64,000 nucleotides of DNA from Nocardia vulneris (GCF_001613425.1 NZ_BDCI01000021.1:1-64000); one strand, 5' to 3'. Positions 8,957-18,207 are shown, counted from the first letter of the stretch. A program made the numbers and translations. The notes: generated by a model from the letters alone, not told the origin.

Positions 8957-10081
8957 TCACAGCTCGGGCTGGGAGTACTCGCCGACCTTGTCGCTCAGCA
9001 CCCGCAGGTGCTCCAGCGCGCCGCCGAGCGTGCGTTCGATCGCGGTCAGCCGGGCGACGTAGTGGCCCACCGGGTATTCGGCGGTGACGCCGATGCCACC
9101 GTGCATCTGGATCGCTTCCTGACCGATGTGCCGCGCCGAGCGGCTCACCTGCAGCCGCGCCCGCGACGCCACGTGCGGATCGCTCTGCCCGTCGGCGAGC
9201 GCGGCGGTGGCGTAGAGGCTGATGCTGCGGGCCAGCTCCAGCGAGACGTACATGTTCGCCGCGCGCTGGGTGAGCGTCTGGAACTTCGACAGCGTGACCC
9301 CGAACTGCTTGCGCTGCTTGAGGTAATCGGTGGTGAGCCGTAAAGCCTCTGCCATCGCGCCCACCGATTCCGCGCACAGGCTCGCCTGCGCCTGCACGGT
9401 CACGGTGCGGATCGCCGCGGCCGCGTCACCCGTGCCGAGCAGTTCGGCGGGCGTCTCGGCGAACTCGAGCTGCGCGGCCCGCTGGCCGTCCACCGTGCGG
9501 TAGGACTTGCGGGTCACCCCGGACGCACCGGCGTCGACCAGGAACAACCCGGTCTCGCCGCCGGGCAGCAGCGCGCTGACCACGAATTCGTCCGCGCTGT
9601 CACCGTGCGCGACCGGATTCTTGATACCGGTGAGCGTGTACGAATCCCCCTGTGCCGCAGCGGAGGTGGTGAGCTCGGTGGCGGGCCAGCGGACGCCGGG
9701 CTCGGCATGGGCGAAGGCGAGCAGCTTGTTGCCCGCCGCGACCTCCGGCAGTACCCGCTGCCGCTGTTCGGCGCTGCCCGCCAAGGTGATCAAGCCGCCC
9801 GGCACCAGCACGGCGTCCAGGATCGGCTCCGGTGCGAGCCTGCGGCCCACCTCCTCGAGCACCACCATGGTCTCCACCGGGCCGGCCCCGACGCCGCCGT
9901 CCTCCTCGCTGAAACTCAGTCCGAGCACGCCGAGTTCGGCCAGCTGACGCCATACCTCGCGACTCCAGCCGAGCTCGGTGTCGGTGACCTTGAGCCTGGT
10001 CTCCGGATCGTAGTTGCGGGCGAGCAGGTCGCGGACCGTGTCCCGCAGCATGCCCTGTTCATCGGTGAGATCGAAATCCAT
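8957..10081 (-). CDS. Acyl-CoA dehydrogenase, second subunit (FadE-like)
   Basis: A 374-residue flavoprotein of the acyl-CoA dehydrogenase family: N-terminal helical domain (MDFDLTDEQGMLRDTVRDLL), middle beta domain, and C-terminal helices with LKQRKQFGVTLSKFQ and QMHGGIGVTAEY, where FAD and the partner subunit bind. It follows another acyl-CoA dehydrogenase gene with only 9 bp between them. Such adjacent pairs in mycobacteria often form alpha2-beta2 enzymes for branched or sterol side-chain CoA esters. The heteromer and sterol link are inference. Confidence 0.9.
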   Translation of the reverse strand: MDFDLTDEQGMLRDTVRDLLARNYDPETRLKVTDTELGWSREVWRQLAELGVLGLSFSEEDGGVGAGPVETMVVLEEVGRRLAPEPILDAVLVPGGLITLAGSAEQRQRVLPEVAAGNKLLAFAHAEPGVRWPATELTTSAAAQGDSYTLTGIKNPVAHGDSADEFVVSALLPGGETGLFLVDAGASGVTRKSYRTVDGQRAAQLEFAETPAELLGTGDAAAAIRTVTVQAQASLCAESVGAMAEALRLTTDYLKQRKQFGVTLSKFQTLTQRAANMYVSLELARSISLYATAALADGQSDPHVASRARLQVSRSARHIGQEAIQMHGGIGVTAEYPVGHYVARLTAIERTLGGALEHLRVLSDKVGEYSQPEL

Positions 10082-10090
10082 GGCGGCGCC

Positions 10091-11263
10091 TCACAATCCG
10101 AGGATCGTGGAGGCGATGATGGTGCGCTGCACCTCGCTGGAGCCTCCGTAGATGGTTGTCTTGCGGTAGTTCAGGTAGCCGGGGCCGCTGCGCTGCGCCC
10201 AACCGGGCGAAGCGATCTCGTCCGCGTCGACCGGCAGCGCGTCCGGGCCCGCGATGTCGAGCAGCAGTTCGGTGGCGGCCTGCTGCAACTCCGAGCCACG
10301 CAGTTTCAGCACCGACGAGGCCGGATTCGGCTTGCCCTCCGACGAATTCGAGACCACGCGCAGCTGGGTGAGCTCCAGGGCGAGCAGTTCGTTCTCCAGT
10401 TCGGCGACCCGGGCCGCGAACAGCGGATCTTCCAGCAGCGTGCCGCCGCCCGACTTGGTCTGCGCCGCATATTCTTTCGCGACGCCGATCTTCACCTTGG
10501 TGCGGCCGACCCCGGTGATGCCGGTGCGCTCGTTGCCGAGCAGGAACTTGGCGTAGGTCCAGCCCATGTTCTCCTCGCCGACCAGCTGATCGGCCGGCAC
10601 CCGGACGTTCTCGAAGAACACCTCGTTCACCTCGTAGCCGCCGTCGATCAGCTTGATCGGGCGGATCGTGACCCCGGGCGACTTCACGTCGAAGAGCAGG
10701 AACGAGATGCCCGCCTGCTTCTTCGGGGCGTTCGGGTCGGTGCGCACCAGGCAGAAGATCCAGTCCGCGTACTGCGCGAGCGTGGTCCAGATCTTCTGGC
10801 CGTTCACGATGTAGGAGTCGCCGTCGCGCACCGCGGTGGTGCGCAGCGAGGCCAGGTCGGAGCCCGCGTCGGGTTCGGAGAAGCCTTGGCACCACCAGAT
10901 GTCCAGGGCCGCGGTGGCGGGCAGGAAGCGCTGCTTGAGCTCCTGCGAACCGAAGTGCGCGATCACCGGGCCGACCATCTGCGCGTTGAAGGTCAGCGGG
11001 TCCGGCACCGAGGCGAGCTGCATCTCGTCCTGCCAGATATGCCGCTGCATCGGGGTCCAGTCCTTGCCACCCCATTCGACCGGCCAGTTCGGCACCGCGA
11101 GACCGTGCTCGTTGAGGATCTTGTGCGAGCGGACGATGTCGTCGCGGGACAGCTCGCGCCCGTACTTGAACCGTTCGCGGATTTCGGCGGGGATCTCGGT
11201 GCGGTAGAAGTTTCGCAGTTCGTCGCGGAAGGCGACCTCGTCTGGGGACAGGCTTATTTTCAT
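10091..11263 (-). CDS. Acyl-CoA dehydrogenase, first subunit (FadE-like)
   Basis: A 390-residue acyl-CoA dehydrogenase. The start is placed at MKISLSPDEVAFRDEL; an open frame extends 25 codons upstream but is not family-like and would cover the candidate operator. WWCQGFSEPDAGSDLASL in the middle domain and YRKTTIYGGSSEVQRTI at the C-terminus are characteristic of the family; the latter contacts FAD. First gene of a two-gene leftward operon with the next acyl-CoA dehydrogenase. Likely flavin-dependent alpha,beta-desaturation of an acyl-CoA. Confidence 0.92.
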   Translation of the reverse strand: MKISLSPDEVAFRDELRNFYRTEIPAEIRERFKYGRELSRDDIVRSHKILNEHGLAVPNWPVEWGGKDWTPMQRHIWQDEMQLASVPDPLTFNAQMVGPVIAHFGSQELKQRFLPATAALDIWWCQGFSEPDAGSDLASLRTTAVRDGDSYIVNGQKIWTTLAQYADWIFCLVRTDPNAPKKQAGISFLLFDVKSPGVTIRPIKLIDGGYEVNEVFFENVRVPADQLVGEENMGWTYAKFLLGNERTGITGVGRTKVKIGVAKEYAAQTKSGGGTLLEDPLFAARVAELENELLALELTQLRVVSNSSEGKPNPASSVLKLRGSELQQAATELLLDIAGPDALPVDADEIASPGWAQRSGPGYLNYRKTTIYGGSSEVQRTIIASTILGL

Positions 11264-11316
11264 ACGCAGCTCCGTCTGTGTCTCGTACGTCCGAGTCCAA
11301 ACTACCCCTCGGTAAT

Positions 11317-11331
11317 ACTCGACTGTCGAGT
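11317..11331. promoter_or_regulatory. Candidate operator upstream of the acyl-CoA dehydrogenase operon
   Basis: Perfect odd palindrome ACTCGAC-T-GTCGAGT, 53 bp upstream of the first acyl-CoA dehydrogenase start, in the 241-bp divergent region shared with the secreted protein. Its size fits a TetR- or GntR-type site. No regulator gene is adjacent. Confidence 0.5.
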
Positions 11332-11504
11332 GGATCACAGCGCCGGGACACGCGCGGCCACCTCCGGCTTTGCCGCCAACCCGTTACGCCGGACGCCGCA
11401 CGAGCAGGTGAACAGCGGTGCTACCCGGGCGATATTTCCGACGAACTGGTACGTTGCTGCACGTGGGTTGGGGACCCCTGAGCCTTGGGTATCGAGGAGT
11501 ACGA

Positions 11505-12395
11505 GTGAACGGCAGGACCATCACACGCGCCGCCGCGGCCGTGACCACTCTCGGCATCGGCGCCGCGCTCACCCTCGGCGGCCCGGCCGCCGCCGAACCC
11601 GAACCGACGCCACTCGACGCCGGACTCACCCACCTCACCGAGACCGCGGGTCCCGATCCGGCCGTGCAGGCCGGGGTCGGCGCGCTCACCCAGTACACCA
11701 AGCTCGTCGACGTGGCCGCACTGCGCCACATCACCAGCGCGTTCACCCCGTTCGCCTATGCCGCACCGACTTTCGGTTGCGGCAGCCTCGGCCCGATCAC
11801 CACGATCATCGCGGCCGCGAGCACCGACGGCGTCGGCAACAGCCAGGACCTCAATGTCGCGCCCGGCACGCTGCGCTTCAGCGCCACCCCCGCGCATTCG
11901 GGCATCCCGCTGGCCTCCGGGCTCGTCGTGGCCTGGGTGAACATCAACAACGGCGCCAGCGGCATCGATCCCCTCGACGACCTGACCGAGTACGGGCTGC
12001 CCTCGCTGTCCAAGACCGTGCGCAGCGGCCCCGGCACCGTCATCGCCTCGATGTGGGGCATCATCGACTACCCGGGCGCGCACTGCGTGATGACGCCGAC
12101 CGTGGGCACGTTCATGGTGCCGGATCAGCCGGCGAGCCATCCGGCCAACCCGGCCGACACGAACGCACCCGGCGTGGTCGCCCCCGGCCCGAACGGCACC
12201 GTGATGGGCCCGGCGCCCGAGCCCGCACCGACCACCGCGCAGCAGCCCGCACCCGCGCCGCTGCCCGCCGCGCCGGCGCCGGAACCCGCGCCCGCCCCGG
12301 CCCCGGCCCCCGCACCCGTCGCGCCGACCACCCCGGCCCCGCCCGCGGGCACCTCGGTGCACGGGGAGTTCAGCAAGCCGGCCACGGGCAACTGA
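11505..12395 (+). CDS. Secreted protein with Pro/Ala-rich C-terminus
   Basis: Starts at GTG 11505 behind a GAGGAG site and encodes 296 residues. An N-terminal signal peptide (basic NGRTITR, hydrophobic core, AAAEPEP cleavage region) indicates export. The mature domain (about 35-210) has no family I recognise; it contains two cysteines (FGCGS, GAHCVM) that could form a disulfide. The tail is a Pro-Ala repeat (PAPAPAPAP), typical of cell-wall-crossing segments. Convergent with the epoxide hydrolase 10 bp away. Confidence 0.8.
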   Translation: MNGRTITRAAAAVTTLGIGAALTLGGPAAAEPEPTPLDAGLTHLTETAGPDPAVQAGVGALTQYTKLVDVAALRHITSAFTPFAYAAPTFGCGSLGPITTIIAAASTDGVGNSQDLNVAPGTLRFSATPAHSGIPLASGLVVAWVNINNGASGIDPLDDLTEYGLPSLSKTVRSGPGTVIASMWGIIDYPGAHCVMTPTVGTFMVPDQPASHPANPADTNAPGVVAPGPNGTVMGPAPEPAPTTAQQPAPAPLPAAPAPEPAPAPAPAPAPVAPTTPAPPAGTSVHGEFSKPATGN

Positions 12396-12405
12396 TCCAC
12401 CCGGC

Positions 12406-13548
12406 CTACCGCAGCTTCGCGAAGAAGGCGCGGATGTCGGCCGTGTGCATCTCCGGAAGTTCCATCGCCACAAAGTGATTGCCGGTGTTGCCGGTCGGCC
12501 AGTGCGCGATGTCGTTGTCCCGCTCGGCAAGTCGCCGCATCAACGCCGACCCGCCGCCGTACACGCCGGTCGGCACCGCCTTCTGCCCCTTGGGCCAAGC
12601 GAATCCGTCCTCGCCGAGGCCGTTGTACATGGGCCAGGACGACGTGGCCGCGGTGTTGGTGAACCAGTAGATACTGACGTTGGTCAGCAGGTGATCGCGC
12701 TCCATGACGTCCTCCGCGAGGTCGGCGAGCGGAGTGAACTCAGTGAACTTGTGCATCAGCCAGGACAGTAGACCGACCGGAGAATCGGTCCACGCGTGCG
12801 CGAAGGTCTGCGGCGCCGCGTGCAGCAGCTCGTGGTGATTCACCCCGGTCATCCACTGCTGCATCTGCTCCCACTCGGCACGTTCGTCGGGCGTCATGGT
12901 CGGCACGTCGGCCACGGTCGGGATGCCGATGCCGCCGTCGAGGTGCACGCCGATCACCCGGTCCGGCGCCGCGATGGCCAGTTCGGGCGCGACATACGCG
13001 CCGAGATCACCGCCCTGTGCGCCGAACCGGTGATAGCCGAGCCGGTCCATCAGCACGAGCCACATCTCGGCTACCCGCTGTGGCGTCATGCCGAGTTCCA
13101 CCGGTGCATCCGAGAAGGCGAAGCCCGGCACCGACGGGACCACGACGTGGAACGCCTGCGCCGGATCGAGGCCGTGCTTGCGCGGATCGGCGAGCAGATC
13201 GATGGTCTTGCTGAACTCGACGAACGAATTCGGCCAGCCGTGCGTCAGGATCAGCGGCACCGCGTCCGGCTCGGGCGAGCGCACATGCACGAAATGCACG
13301 TCGAGACCATCGATCTCGGTGACGAACTGCGGGAATTCGTTCAGCGCCGCTTCCTGTGCGCGCCAGTCGAATTCGGTACGCCAGTATTCGGCGAGCTCCC
13401 GCAGGTACGCGACGGGCACGCCGCGCTGCCAGCCCGCGCCGGGCAGCTGGGCCGACCAGCGGGCCCGGCTCAGCCGGTCGCACAGGTCGTCGAGTTCGGC
13501 CTGCGGGATCTCGATGCGGAACGGGCGGATGGCGGTGTTTTCGGTCAT
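12406..13548 (-). CDS. Epoxide hydrolase family alpha/beta hydrolase
   Basis: A 380-residue protein of the microsomal-type epoxide hydrolase family. It begins with the EHN-type N-terminal domain (FRIEIPQAELDDLCDRLSRARW). HGWPNS supplies the oxyanion-hole turn, the nucleophilic Asp is in GAQGGDLG, and the general-base His is in NTGNHFVAMELPE. The likely reaction is hydration of an epoxide through an alkyl-enzyme ester. It is divergently transcribed from a WYL regulator 63 bp away, so it is the most probable target of that regulator. Confidence 0.92.
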   Translation of the reverse strand: MTENTAIRPFRIEIPQAELDDLCDRLSRARWSAQLPGAGWQRGVPVAYLRELAEYWRTEFDWRAQEAALNEFPQFVTEIDGLDVHFVHVRSPEPDAVPLILTHGWPNSFVEFSKTIDLLADPRKHGLDPAQAFHVVVPSVPGFAFSDAPVELGMTPQRVAEMWLVLMDRLGYHRFGAQGGDLGAYVAPELAIAAPDRVIGVHLDGGIGIPTVADVPTMTPDERAEWEQMQQWMTGVNHHELLHAAPQTFAHAWTDSPVGLLSWLMHKFTEFTPLADLAEDVMERDHLLTNVSIYWFTNTAATSSWPMYNGLGEDGFAWPKGQKAVPTGVYGGGSALMRRLAERDNDIAHWPTGNTGNHFVAMELPEMHTADIRAFFAKLR

Positions 13549-13569
13549 GGGGGCAACAGTAAGAGCTAT

Positions 13570-13590
13570 CTAGGACCATTCATGTCCTAG
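13570..13590. promoter_or_regulatory. Candidate operator for the WYL regulator
   Basis: Inverted repeat CTAGGAC-N7-GTCCTAG lies in the 63-bp gap between the epoxide hydrolase (leftward) and the WYL-domain regulator (rightward). Its position would let one bound protein control both promoters. Confidence 0.6.
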
Positions 13591-13611
13591 TTATCTGGAA
13601 TTCTGGAATTC

Positions 13612-14580
13612 ATGAACGACACCCCCGCCCGGCTGTTGCGTTTGCTGTCACTGCTGCAAACCCCGCGCGACTGGCCGGGCAGCGAACTCGCCGAACGCTT
13701 GGGCGTCACCGATCGCACGGTGCGCCGCGATATCGACCGGCTCCGTGAACTCGGCTATCCGGTCGAGGCGACGATGGGCGCGTCCGGTGGCTACCGCCTG
13801 GTCGCGGGATCGGCTTTGCCGCCCTTGCTGATCGAAGACGATGAAGCGGTCGCCATCGCGGTGGGCCTGCGGGCGGCGGCCGGTTACGCGGTCGCGGGCA
13901 TCGAGGAGGCTTCGGTGCGCGCGCTGACCAAGTTGGAGCAGGTGTTGCCCGCGAAGCTACGTCGTCGCGTCCGAGTGCTCGGCACGGCGCTGGCCGCACC
14001 GGCCGACTCCGGCCCGGCCGTCGATCCCGAGGTGCTGACCGCGTTGGCGGCCGCCGTGACCAACCGGGAGCGCGTGCGTTTCACCTATCGCGATGCCGCG
14101 GGCCGGGAGACCCGCAGGCATGCCGAGCCGGCCGGGTTGGCGCCGGCCCGGCACCGCTGGTACCTCGTCGGCTACGACCTCGACCGGGACGACTGGCGGG
14201 TCTACCGGGTGGACCGCATCGAGCATCCGCTGCCCACCGCGGCCCGCTGCGTCCCGCGTGAGCTGCCCGCCGCCGATCCCGCCGCCTACGTCGCAGGCCG
14301 CCGAACCGATTGGGGCACACCGACTTATCGATTGTCGGTGACAATTCGCGCGCCGCTGCACCGGATCGCGGGGCGGCTCGGCGACGACCCCGGTGCACTG
14401 ATCGCCCTGGACGAGCACAGCTGCCGCCTCGACGGCGTGCGCGACGATGCCCCGGAATGGTTGGCGCACCGCCTGATCGGACTCGACGTCGACTTCGAGG
14501 TGCACGAGTCACCCGAGCTGATCCGTGCACTGCACGCCGCCGCGCGGCGTATTCACCGCGCGGTCGGCGCACCCGACTGA
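13612..14580 (+). CDS. WYL-domain transcriptional regulator (YafY-like)
   Basis: A 322-residue regulator. The N-terminal winged helix-turn-helix (about 5-60) reads LLRLLSLLQ...ELAERLGVTDRTVRRDIDRLRELGYPVEA, followed by GASGGYRL, a signature of HTH_11/DeoR-like WYL proteins. The WYL domain (about 140-220) is seen as RVRFTYRDAAGRET and RWYLVGYDLDRDDWRVYRVDRI. Members sense small ligands or nucleic acids and often repress a divergent gene. Here that gene is the epoxide hydrolase; a 7-7-7 inverted repeat lies between them. Confidence 0.93.
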   Translation: MNDTPARLLRLLSLLQTPRDWPGSELAERLGVTDRTVRRDIDRLRELGYPVEATMGASGGYRLVAGSALPPLLIEDDEAVAIAVGLRAAAGYAVAGIEEASVRALTKLEQVLPAKLRRRVRVLGTALAAPADSGPAVDPEVLTALAAAVTNRERVRFTYRDAAGRETRRHAEPAGLAPARHRWYLVGYDLDRDDWRVYRVDRIEHPLPTAARCVPRELPAADPAAYVAGRRTDWGTPTYRLSVTIRAPLHRIAGRLGDDPGALIALDEHSCRLDGVRDDAPEWLAHRLIGLDVDFEVHESPELIRALHAAARRIHRAVGAPD

Positions 14581-14644
14581 CCCTGCGAATCCTGCTCGCA
14601 CACAAACACTTCGCACAGGTCGAGGGTTGGCCGTCCGGCGTGGA

Positions 14645-15574
14645 TCAGCCCGGCAGCTGGATGCGCAGCACCGCGCCGCGCTCGGTGCCCGCGATCAGTT
14701 CGTCCGGCGCGCCGGGGATGGCGGTCACCGAGGTGAGGGGTTCGCCGCTGAGCACGGCGCAGGTGGCGCCGGTGCTGGGCACGACCCGGACCAACTGGCC
14801 ACCGAGGGTGGTCACCAGCAGGTTGCCATCCCGATCGATCAGGAGATCGTCCACGAAATCCGGGATGGCGGGCAGCGGCGAGGACAGGTCGGCCACCACG
14901 GCCGCCTCGCCGGGGGCGTCGATCGGAACCCGCTGAATCCGGCCCAGCGGCCCGCCGTTCGACGTCACGTACAGCGTGCGGTCGTGCACGACGACGCCGT
15001 TGGCACTTGTCTTGGGCGCCTGCTCGGTCCACGCGGTGTCGATGCTGCCGTCCGGGCGGATGCGGATCACGCCGGACATCGACGCACCTACATACAGATA
15101 GCCGTCGGCGTCGAAGGCCGCGCCGTTCGGCATCGTGGTCAGACCCGAGACGAACACCTCCGGCTTCGGCGCGGCGGCCGTGGGATCGAAGCGGACGAGA
15201 CCGCCGGGCCGGACCAGGCTGGTCGGGCTGTCGCCGTAGACGACGTAGAGCAGTCCGTCGGGTCCGCTGCGCACGGCGCCCGGGAATTCCACCGGGACGG
15301 TCGCGGTCAACGCGCCGGTGTGGTCATAACGCTGCACCACATTGCGGTACGGCCGGGACACCCACAGGTTGCCCGCCGTGTCGTACCCGACGTTCTCCGA
15401 CCAATCGAGCATCGGCAGCCCGGCGGGCACCGCGGTCACGGCGGCCGCGGACGCGCACGCGGCGATCGGGGTCGCCGTGGCATCGGGTTCGGCGGCCGCG
15501 ACCGGCATGCCACAGGCCAGCGCGACCAGCACCGCGGGCCACGACAGCGCACCTGAACGACGTAGTTTTCGCAA
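14645..15574 (-). CDS. Secreted SMP-30/NHL-type beta-propeller protein
   Basis: About 309 residues from TTG 15574, chosen because a GAGG site precedes it and it yields a clean signal peptide (RKLRRSGALSW, hydrophobic core, VAAAEP). An ATG 12 codons upstream gives a Cys-rich, implausible leader. The mature protein has repeated blades of the SMP-30/gluconolactonase type (DTAGNLWVS, GPDGLLYVV, DADGYLYVG, DRDGNLLVT). Such proteins are extracellular sugar-lactone or ester hydrolases or binding scaffolds; the substrate is unknown. Confidence 0.82.
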   Translation of the reverse strand: MRKLRRSGALSWPAVLVALACGMPVAAAEPDATATPIAACASAAAVTAVPAGLPMLDWSENVGYDTAGNLWVSRPYRNVVQRYDHTGALTATVPVEFPGAVRSGPDGLLYVVYGDSPTSLVRPGGLVRFDPTAAAPKPEVFVSGLTTMPNGAAFDADGYLYVGASMSGVIRIRPDGSIDTAWTEQAPKTSANGVVVHDRTLYVTSNGGPLGRIQRVPIDAPGEAAVVADLSSPLPAIPDFVDDLLIDRDGNLLVTTLGGQLVRVVPSTGATCAVLSGEPLTSVTAIPGAPDELIAGTERGAVLRIQLPG

Positions 15575-15647
15575 CGAGCACCTCGGGTTCTGTCCGCACC
15601 GACACGACAATCGGCAGGCAGTCTAGCCCGCCCTCCGCCGATACCCC

Positions 15648-16415
15648 ATGAACTCCGCTGAGCAGCACGATCTTTGGCAAGATCTGGATATGCCATATTT
15701 CGACGGCGCGCGTGGGCGGCTGCACTATCGGCGCTGGCCGGTCGATCGGAGCGTCGCCACGGTGCTGTTACTACCCGGCATGGGCCAGCACAGCGGTCAT
15801 TACCACCGCTTCGCCCGCACCCTGACCGCCGCCGAGATCGACCTGTGGGCGCTCGACACCGCCGGGCACGGGCTCAGCGAGGGCGATCCGCACGCGCCGG
15901 GCACCTTGACGGAACTGGTCGCGGACGCGGTGCGGCTGTGCGATCTCGTCCGTGCGACGGCACCGGCCGCGCCACTGCTGCTACTGGGACATTCGCTCGG
16001 CGCGGTGACCGCGCTCGGCCTGCTCGGCGCGGCGGTGCCGGACGCGGCCGGCGAGCCGGCGGGCCGGACCGCACTCGAGCGCGACTTGCCGCTGCGACCC
16101 GCCGTGCCGTTGGACGCGCTGGCCGGTCTGGTGCTGTCCGGCACCCCGAAACGCGCACTCGGCGGCGGCCGCCCCGGCGCGCCGGGAACCCCACTGCCGC
16201 GCACACTTCCGATCCTCGCGGTGCACGGCGAGGAGGATCGGCGGGCGCCGATTGATGCCGTAAGGGTATGGACTGGACGCCACGAGTCGGTAGATTTACG
16301 GGCGTACGCCGACGCTGGGCACGATCTCCTGCACGAACCGGTGCACGCGCGGGTCGCTGCCGACATCGCGGACTGGATGCGGGGTGTTGTCGCGGGGTTG
16401 GCGCGACGCCCGTGA
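15648..16415 (+). CDS. Alpha/beta hydrolase, monoacylglycerol-lipase-like
   Basis: A 255-residue serine hydrolase. The nucleophile elbow is GHSLG near residue 112. LLLPGMGQHSGHY provides the oxyanion loop, the acid is in VHGEEDRRAP and the His in DAGHDLLHE. WALDTAGHGLSEGD is typical of the MGL/lysophospholipase group. An alternative start at ATG 15690 (MPYFDGARGRLHYRRW) matches family N-termini better; neither start has a strong ribosome site. Probable esterase or lipase on medium- or long-chain esters. Confidence 0.87.
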   Translation: MNSAEQHDLWQDLDMPYFDGARGRLHYRRWPVDRSVATVLLLPGMGQHSGHYHRFARTLTAAEIDLWALDTAGHGLSEGDPHAPGTLTELVADAVRLCDLVRATAPAAPLLLLGHSLGAVTALGLLGAAVPDAAGEPAGRTALERDLPLRPAVPLDALAGLVLSGTPKRALGGGRPGAPGTPLPRTLPILAVHGEEDRRAPIDAVRVWTGRHESVDLRAYADAGHDLLHEPVHARVAADIADWMRGVVAGLARRP

Positions 16416-16454
16416 ACCGAGCACGCTTCATGAGATGAGGAAGGGGGACGCGAG

Positions 16455-16892
16455 GTGCCATCGAACGAGAACGCCAACGGCGTCGCACGCCCGGAACTGT
16501 CGGGATACACCGCGCCGGGCGTCACCGCCGCCGCACTGCATCGCGCGGTCGACGAGGGGGAACTGTGGATCGACGGCGTGCTCGTCGCCGAGGGGGTGCA
16601 CGAACGCTGCGCCCGCCGCTACGAGCAACTCGCCAACGAGATCGAAGATCAGATGCGGGTGCTCGGCGCGGCGTCGTCGTTGCCGGGGTTCGGCGGCTTC
16701 GCCTCCGGTGACGCGTTGCGCGGCGGCTTCGAGAACAAGGCGCACGGGGCGCTCACCCGGATGTGGGAATACGCCGAGGCCGCCAGAGAACTCGCGCTGA
16801 CCTTCCGGGCGGCCGCGACCAAGTACCAGGGCGCCGACCACGCGCTCGCGGTGGCCGTCGACCGGATCGACGCGGGAGCAGCCCATGCGTAA
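16455..16892 (+). CDS. Small helical protein, first gene of ESX-like cassette
   Basis: A 145-residue protein, start GTG 16455 behind an AAGGGGG site. It is predicted to be mostly helical, with a Gly-rich turn (PGFGGFASGDALRGGFENKA) between two long helices, as in ESAT-6/PE-type partners. It has no signal peptide. It overlaps the PPE/WXG-like gene by 8 bp and sits upstream of an EspG-like gene, suggesting it is the heterodimer partner of a secreted pair. This role is inferred from context; I do not recognise a named family. Confidence 0.7.
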   Translation: MPSNENANGVARPELSGYTAPGVTAAALHRAVDEGELWIDGVLVAEGVHERCARRYEQLANEIEDQMRVLGAASSLPGFGGFASGDALRGGFENKAHGALTRMWEYAEAARELALTFRAAATKYQGADHALAVAVDRIDAGAAHA

Positions 16893-18207
16893 ATTGCCAC
16901 GCACCCCGGATCATCCCGCCGTGCGGCGCACCGATCCCGCGTACGCGCCGACCGTCGAGATGTTCGACGCGATGACCCATCGCGAGATCCACGACAAGGT
17001 CGCGCTGCTCAAACCCGCGGTGCTCACCGGCGGGCAGCAGTCGTGGGGCCAGGCCGCCGCCGGATTGGCCGACGCGGTCGCCCAGGCGCACACCGAGATT
17101 CGCGCGGCCATCGCCGACGGCTGGCGCGGCAGCGGCGCACAGAACGCGGCCGACGCGGTGTACGCGTTCGAGCAGACCGGCCAGGACCTGGCCGACGTAC
17201 TCGCGGTCGTCTCGCAGCGGCTGGGCCAGGCCGGCGACGCGGCCGAGGCGTTACGCAAGGCCGTCGTCGCCCCCACCGCGAGCGCACCCGATCTCGGTGC
17301 CGCGCTGCTGGATCCGACGCAGGCCACCACCAACGCCGCCGACCAGAAGGCGGCCGAGCACAGCCGCCAGGACACCGTGCGCGCGATGAACGACATCTAC
17401 GCCGGAGTGCTGATCCCCACCGGCAACGACGTACCCGCCTTCCTCGACCAGCAGTCCAACGGCGCGGCGGACGCACCGGGCAGCTGGCCGTCGAGCAAGT
17501 TGACCGGGGCCGGCGTCAGCGTGGATACCCCGGCGGTGCAGCAGGTTCCGGCCGACCCGGCCGAGGCGCGCCTCAGCACCGGGGTAGCGACGGTGGCCCC
17601 CGCGTCGGCGGCACCGGAGACCGTCACCGACCCGGTCGAGGAGCGCGAAACGACCACCACGGCGGGTGCCGCCGCCGCACCGGCGAACCCGGACGCACCG
17701 GCTGCCGCGCCGACCCGGGGCGGCACCGTCCCCGCCGGGGTCGATGCCCCGCTGTCGACCGCACCGGCCGCGACCCGCGTGCCGGTCACGCCGGTCGTCG
17801 CGCCGAGCGCGGCGACCACGGTGACGGCATCGGCGCAGCCGGTCTCCGTTCCGTCCGTGCCGGGCAGCGCCGCAGCGACCCCCGCAGACGATCAACGCAA
17901 GCGCGAGGAACGCCGCAAGGACAGCAGCAGCGACGCCGTCACCGGTTTGGGTGCGGGCGCGATGGGCGGGCTGATGGGCGGCGCGCTCGCCATGGGCGAC
18001 ACCCCGCGGCCAGGTGCCAGCGTGGCCGCGAACGCCGCGTCCACGGCCCGCGCCGCGCGGTTCGACGACGAAGACGAATACGAGGACGACTTCCACTTCG
18101 ACGACATGCCCACCTATCTCGAACCCTCCGACGAGGGCGGTGAACTGATCGGCTCGATCGATCCGACCACACCGCCCGTGCTCGGGGAGTGGACCGAACT
18201 GGAGTGA
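16885..18207 (+). CDS. PPE/WXG-like ESX substrate, 440 residues
   Basis: The N-terminal part (about 20-140) is a helical bundle with a Trp-x-Gly turn (ADGWRGSGAQNAADAVYAF) like WXG100/PPE proteins. The middle (about 195-335) is low-complexity Ala/Pro/Thr. A Gly/Met-rich segment (GLGAGAMGGLMGGALAMG) follows, then a strongly acidic tail (DDEDEYEDDFHFDD) ending WTELE. No signal peptide is seen. Placed between a small helical protein and an EspG-like chaperone, it is most likely a type VII-secreted protein. No ESX core genes (EccC, EccD, MycP) are in this window. Confidence 0.78.
   Translation: MRKLPRTPDHPAVRRTDPAYAPTVEMFDAMTHREIHDKVALLKPAVLTGGQQSWGQAAAGLADAVAQAHTEIRAAIADGWRGSGAQNAADAVYAFEQTGQDLADVLAVVSQRLGQAGDAAEALRKAVVAPTASAPDLGAALLDPTQATTNAADQKAAEHSRQDTVRAMNDIYAGVLIPTGNDVPAFLDQQSNGAADAPGSWPSSKLTGAGVSVDTPAVQQVPADPAEARLSTGVATVAPASAAPETVTDPVEERETTTTAGAAAAPANPDAPAAAPTRGGTVPAGVDAPLSTAPAATRVPVTPVVAPSAATTVTASAQPVSVPSVPGSAAATPADDQRKREERRKDSSSDAVTGLGAGAMGGLMGGALAMGDTPRPGASVAANAASTARAARFDDEDEYEDDFHFDDMPTYLEPSDEGGELIGSIDPTTPPVLGEWTELE

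Noticed and set aside
9605..12478. 957-codon plus-strand frame across the acyl-CoA dehydrogenases and secreted protein
   Set aside because: Arg/His/Gly-rich with no domain; both real genes there are well supported on other frames.
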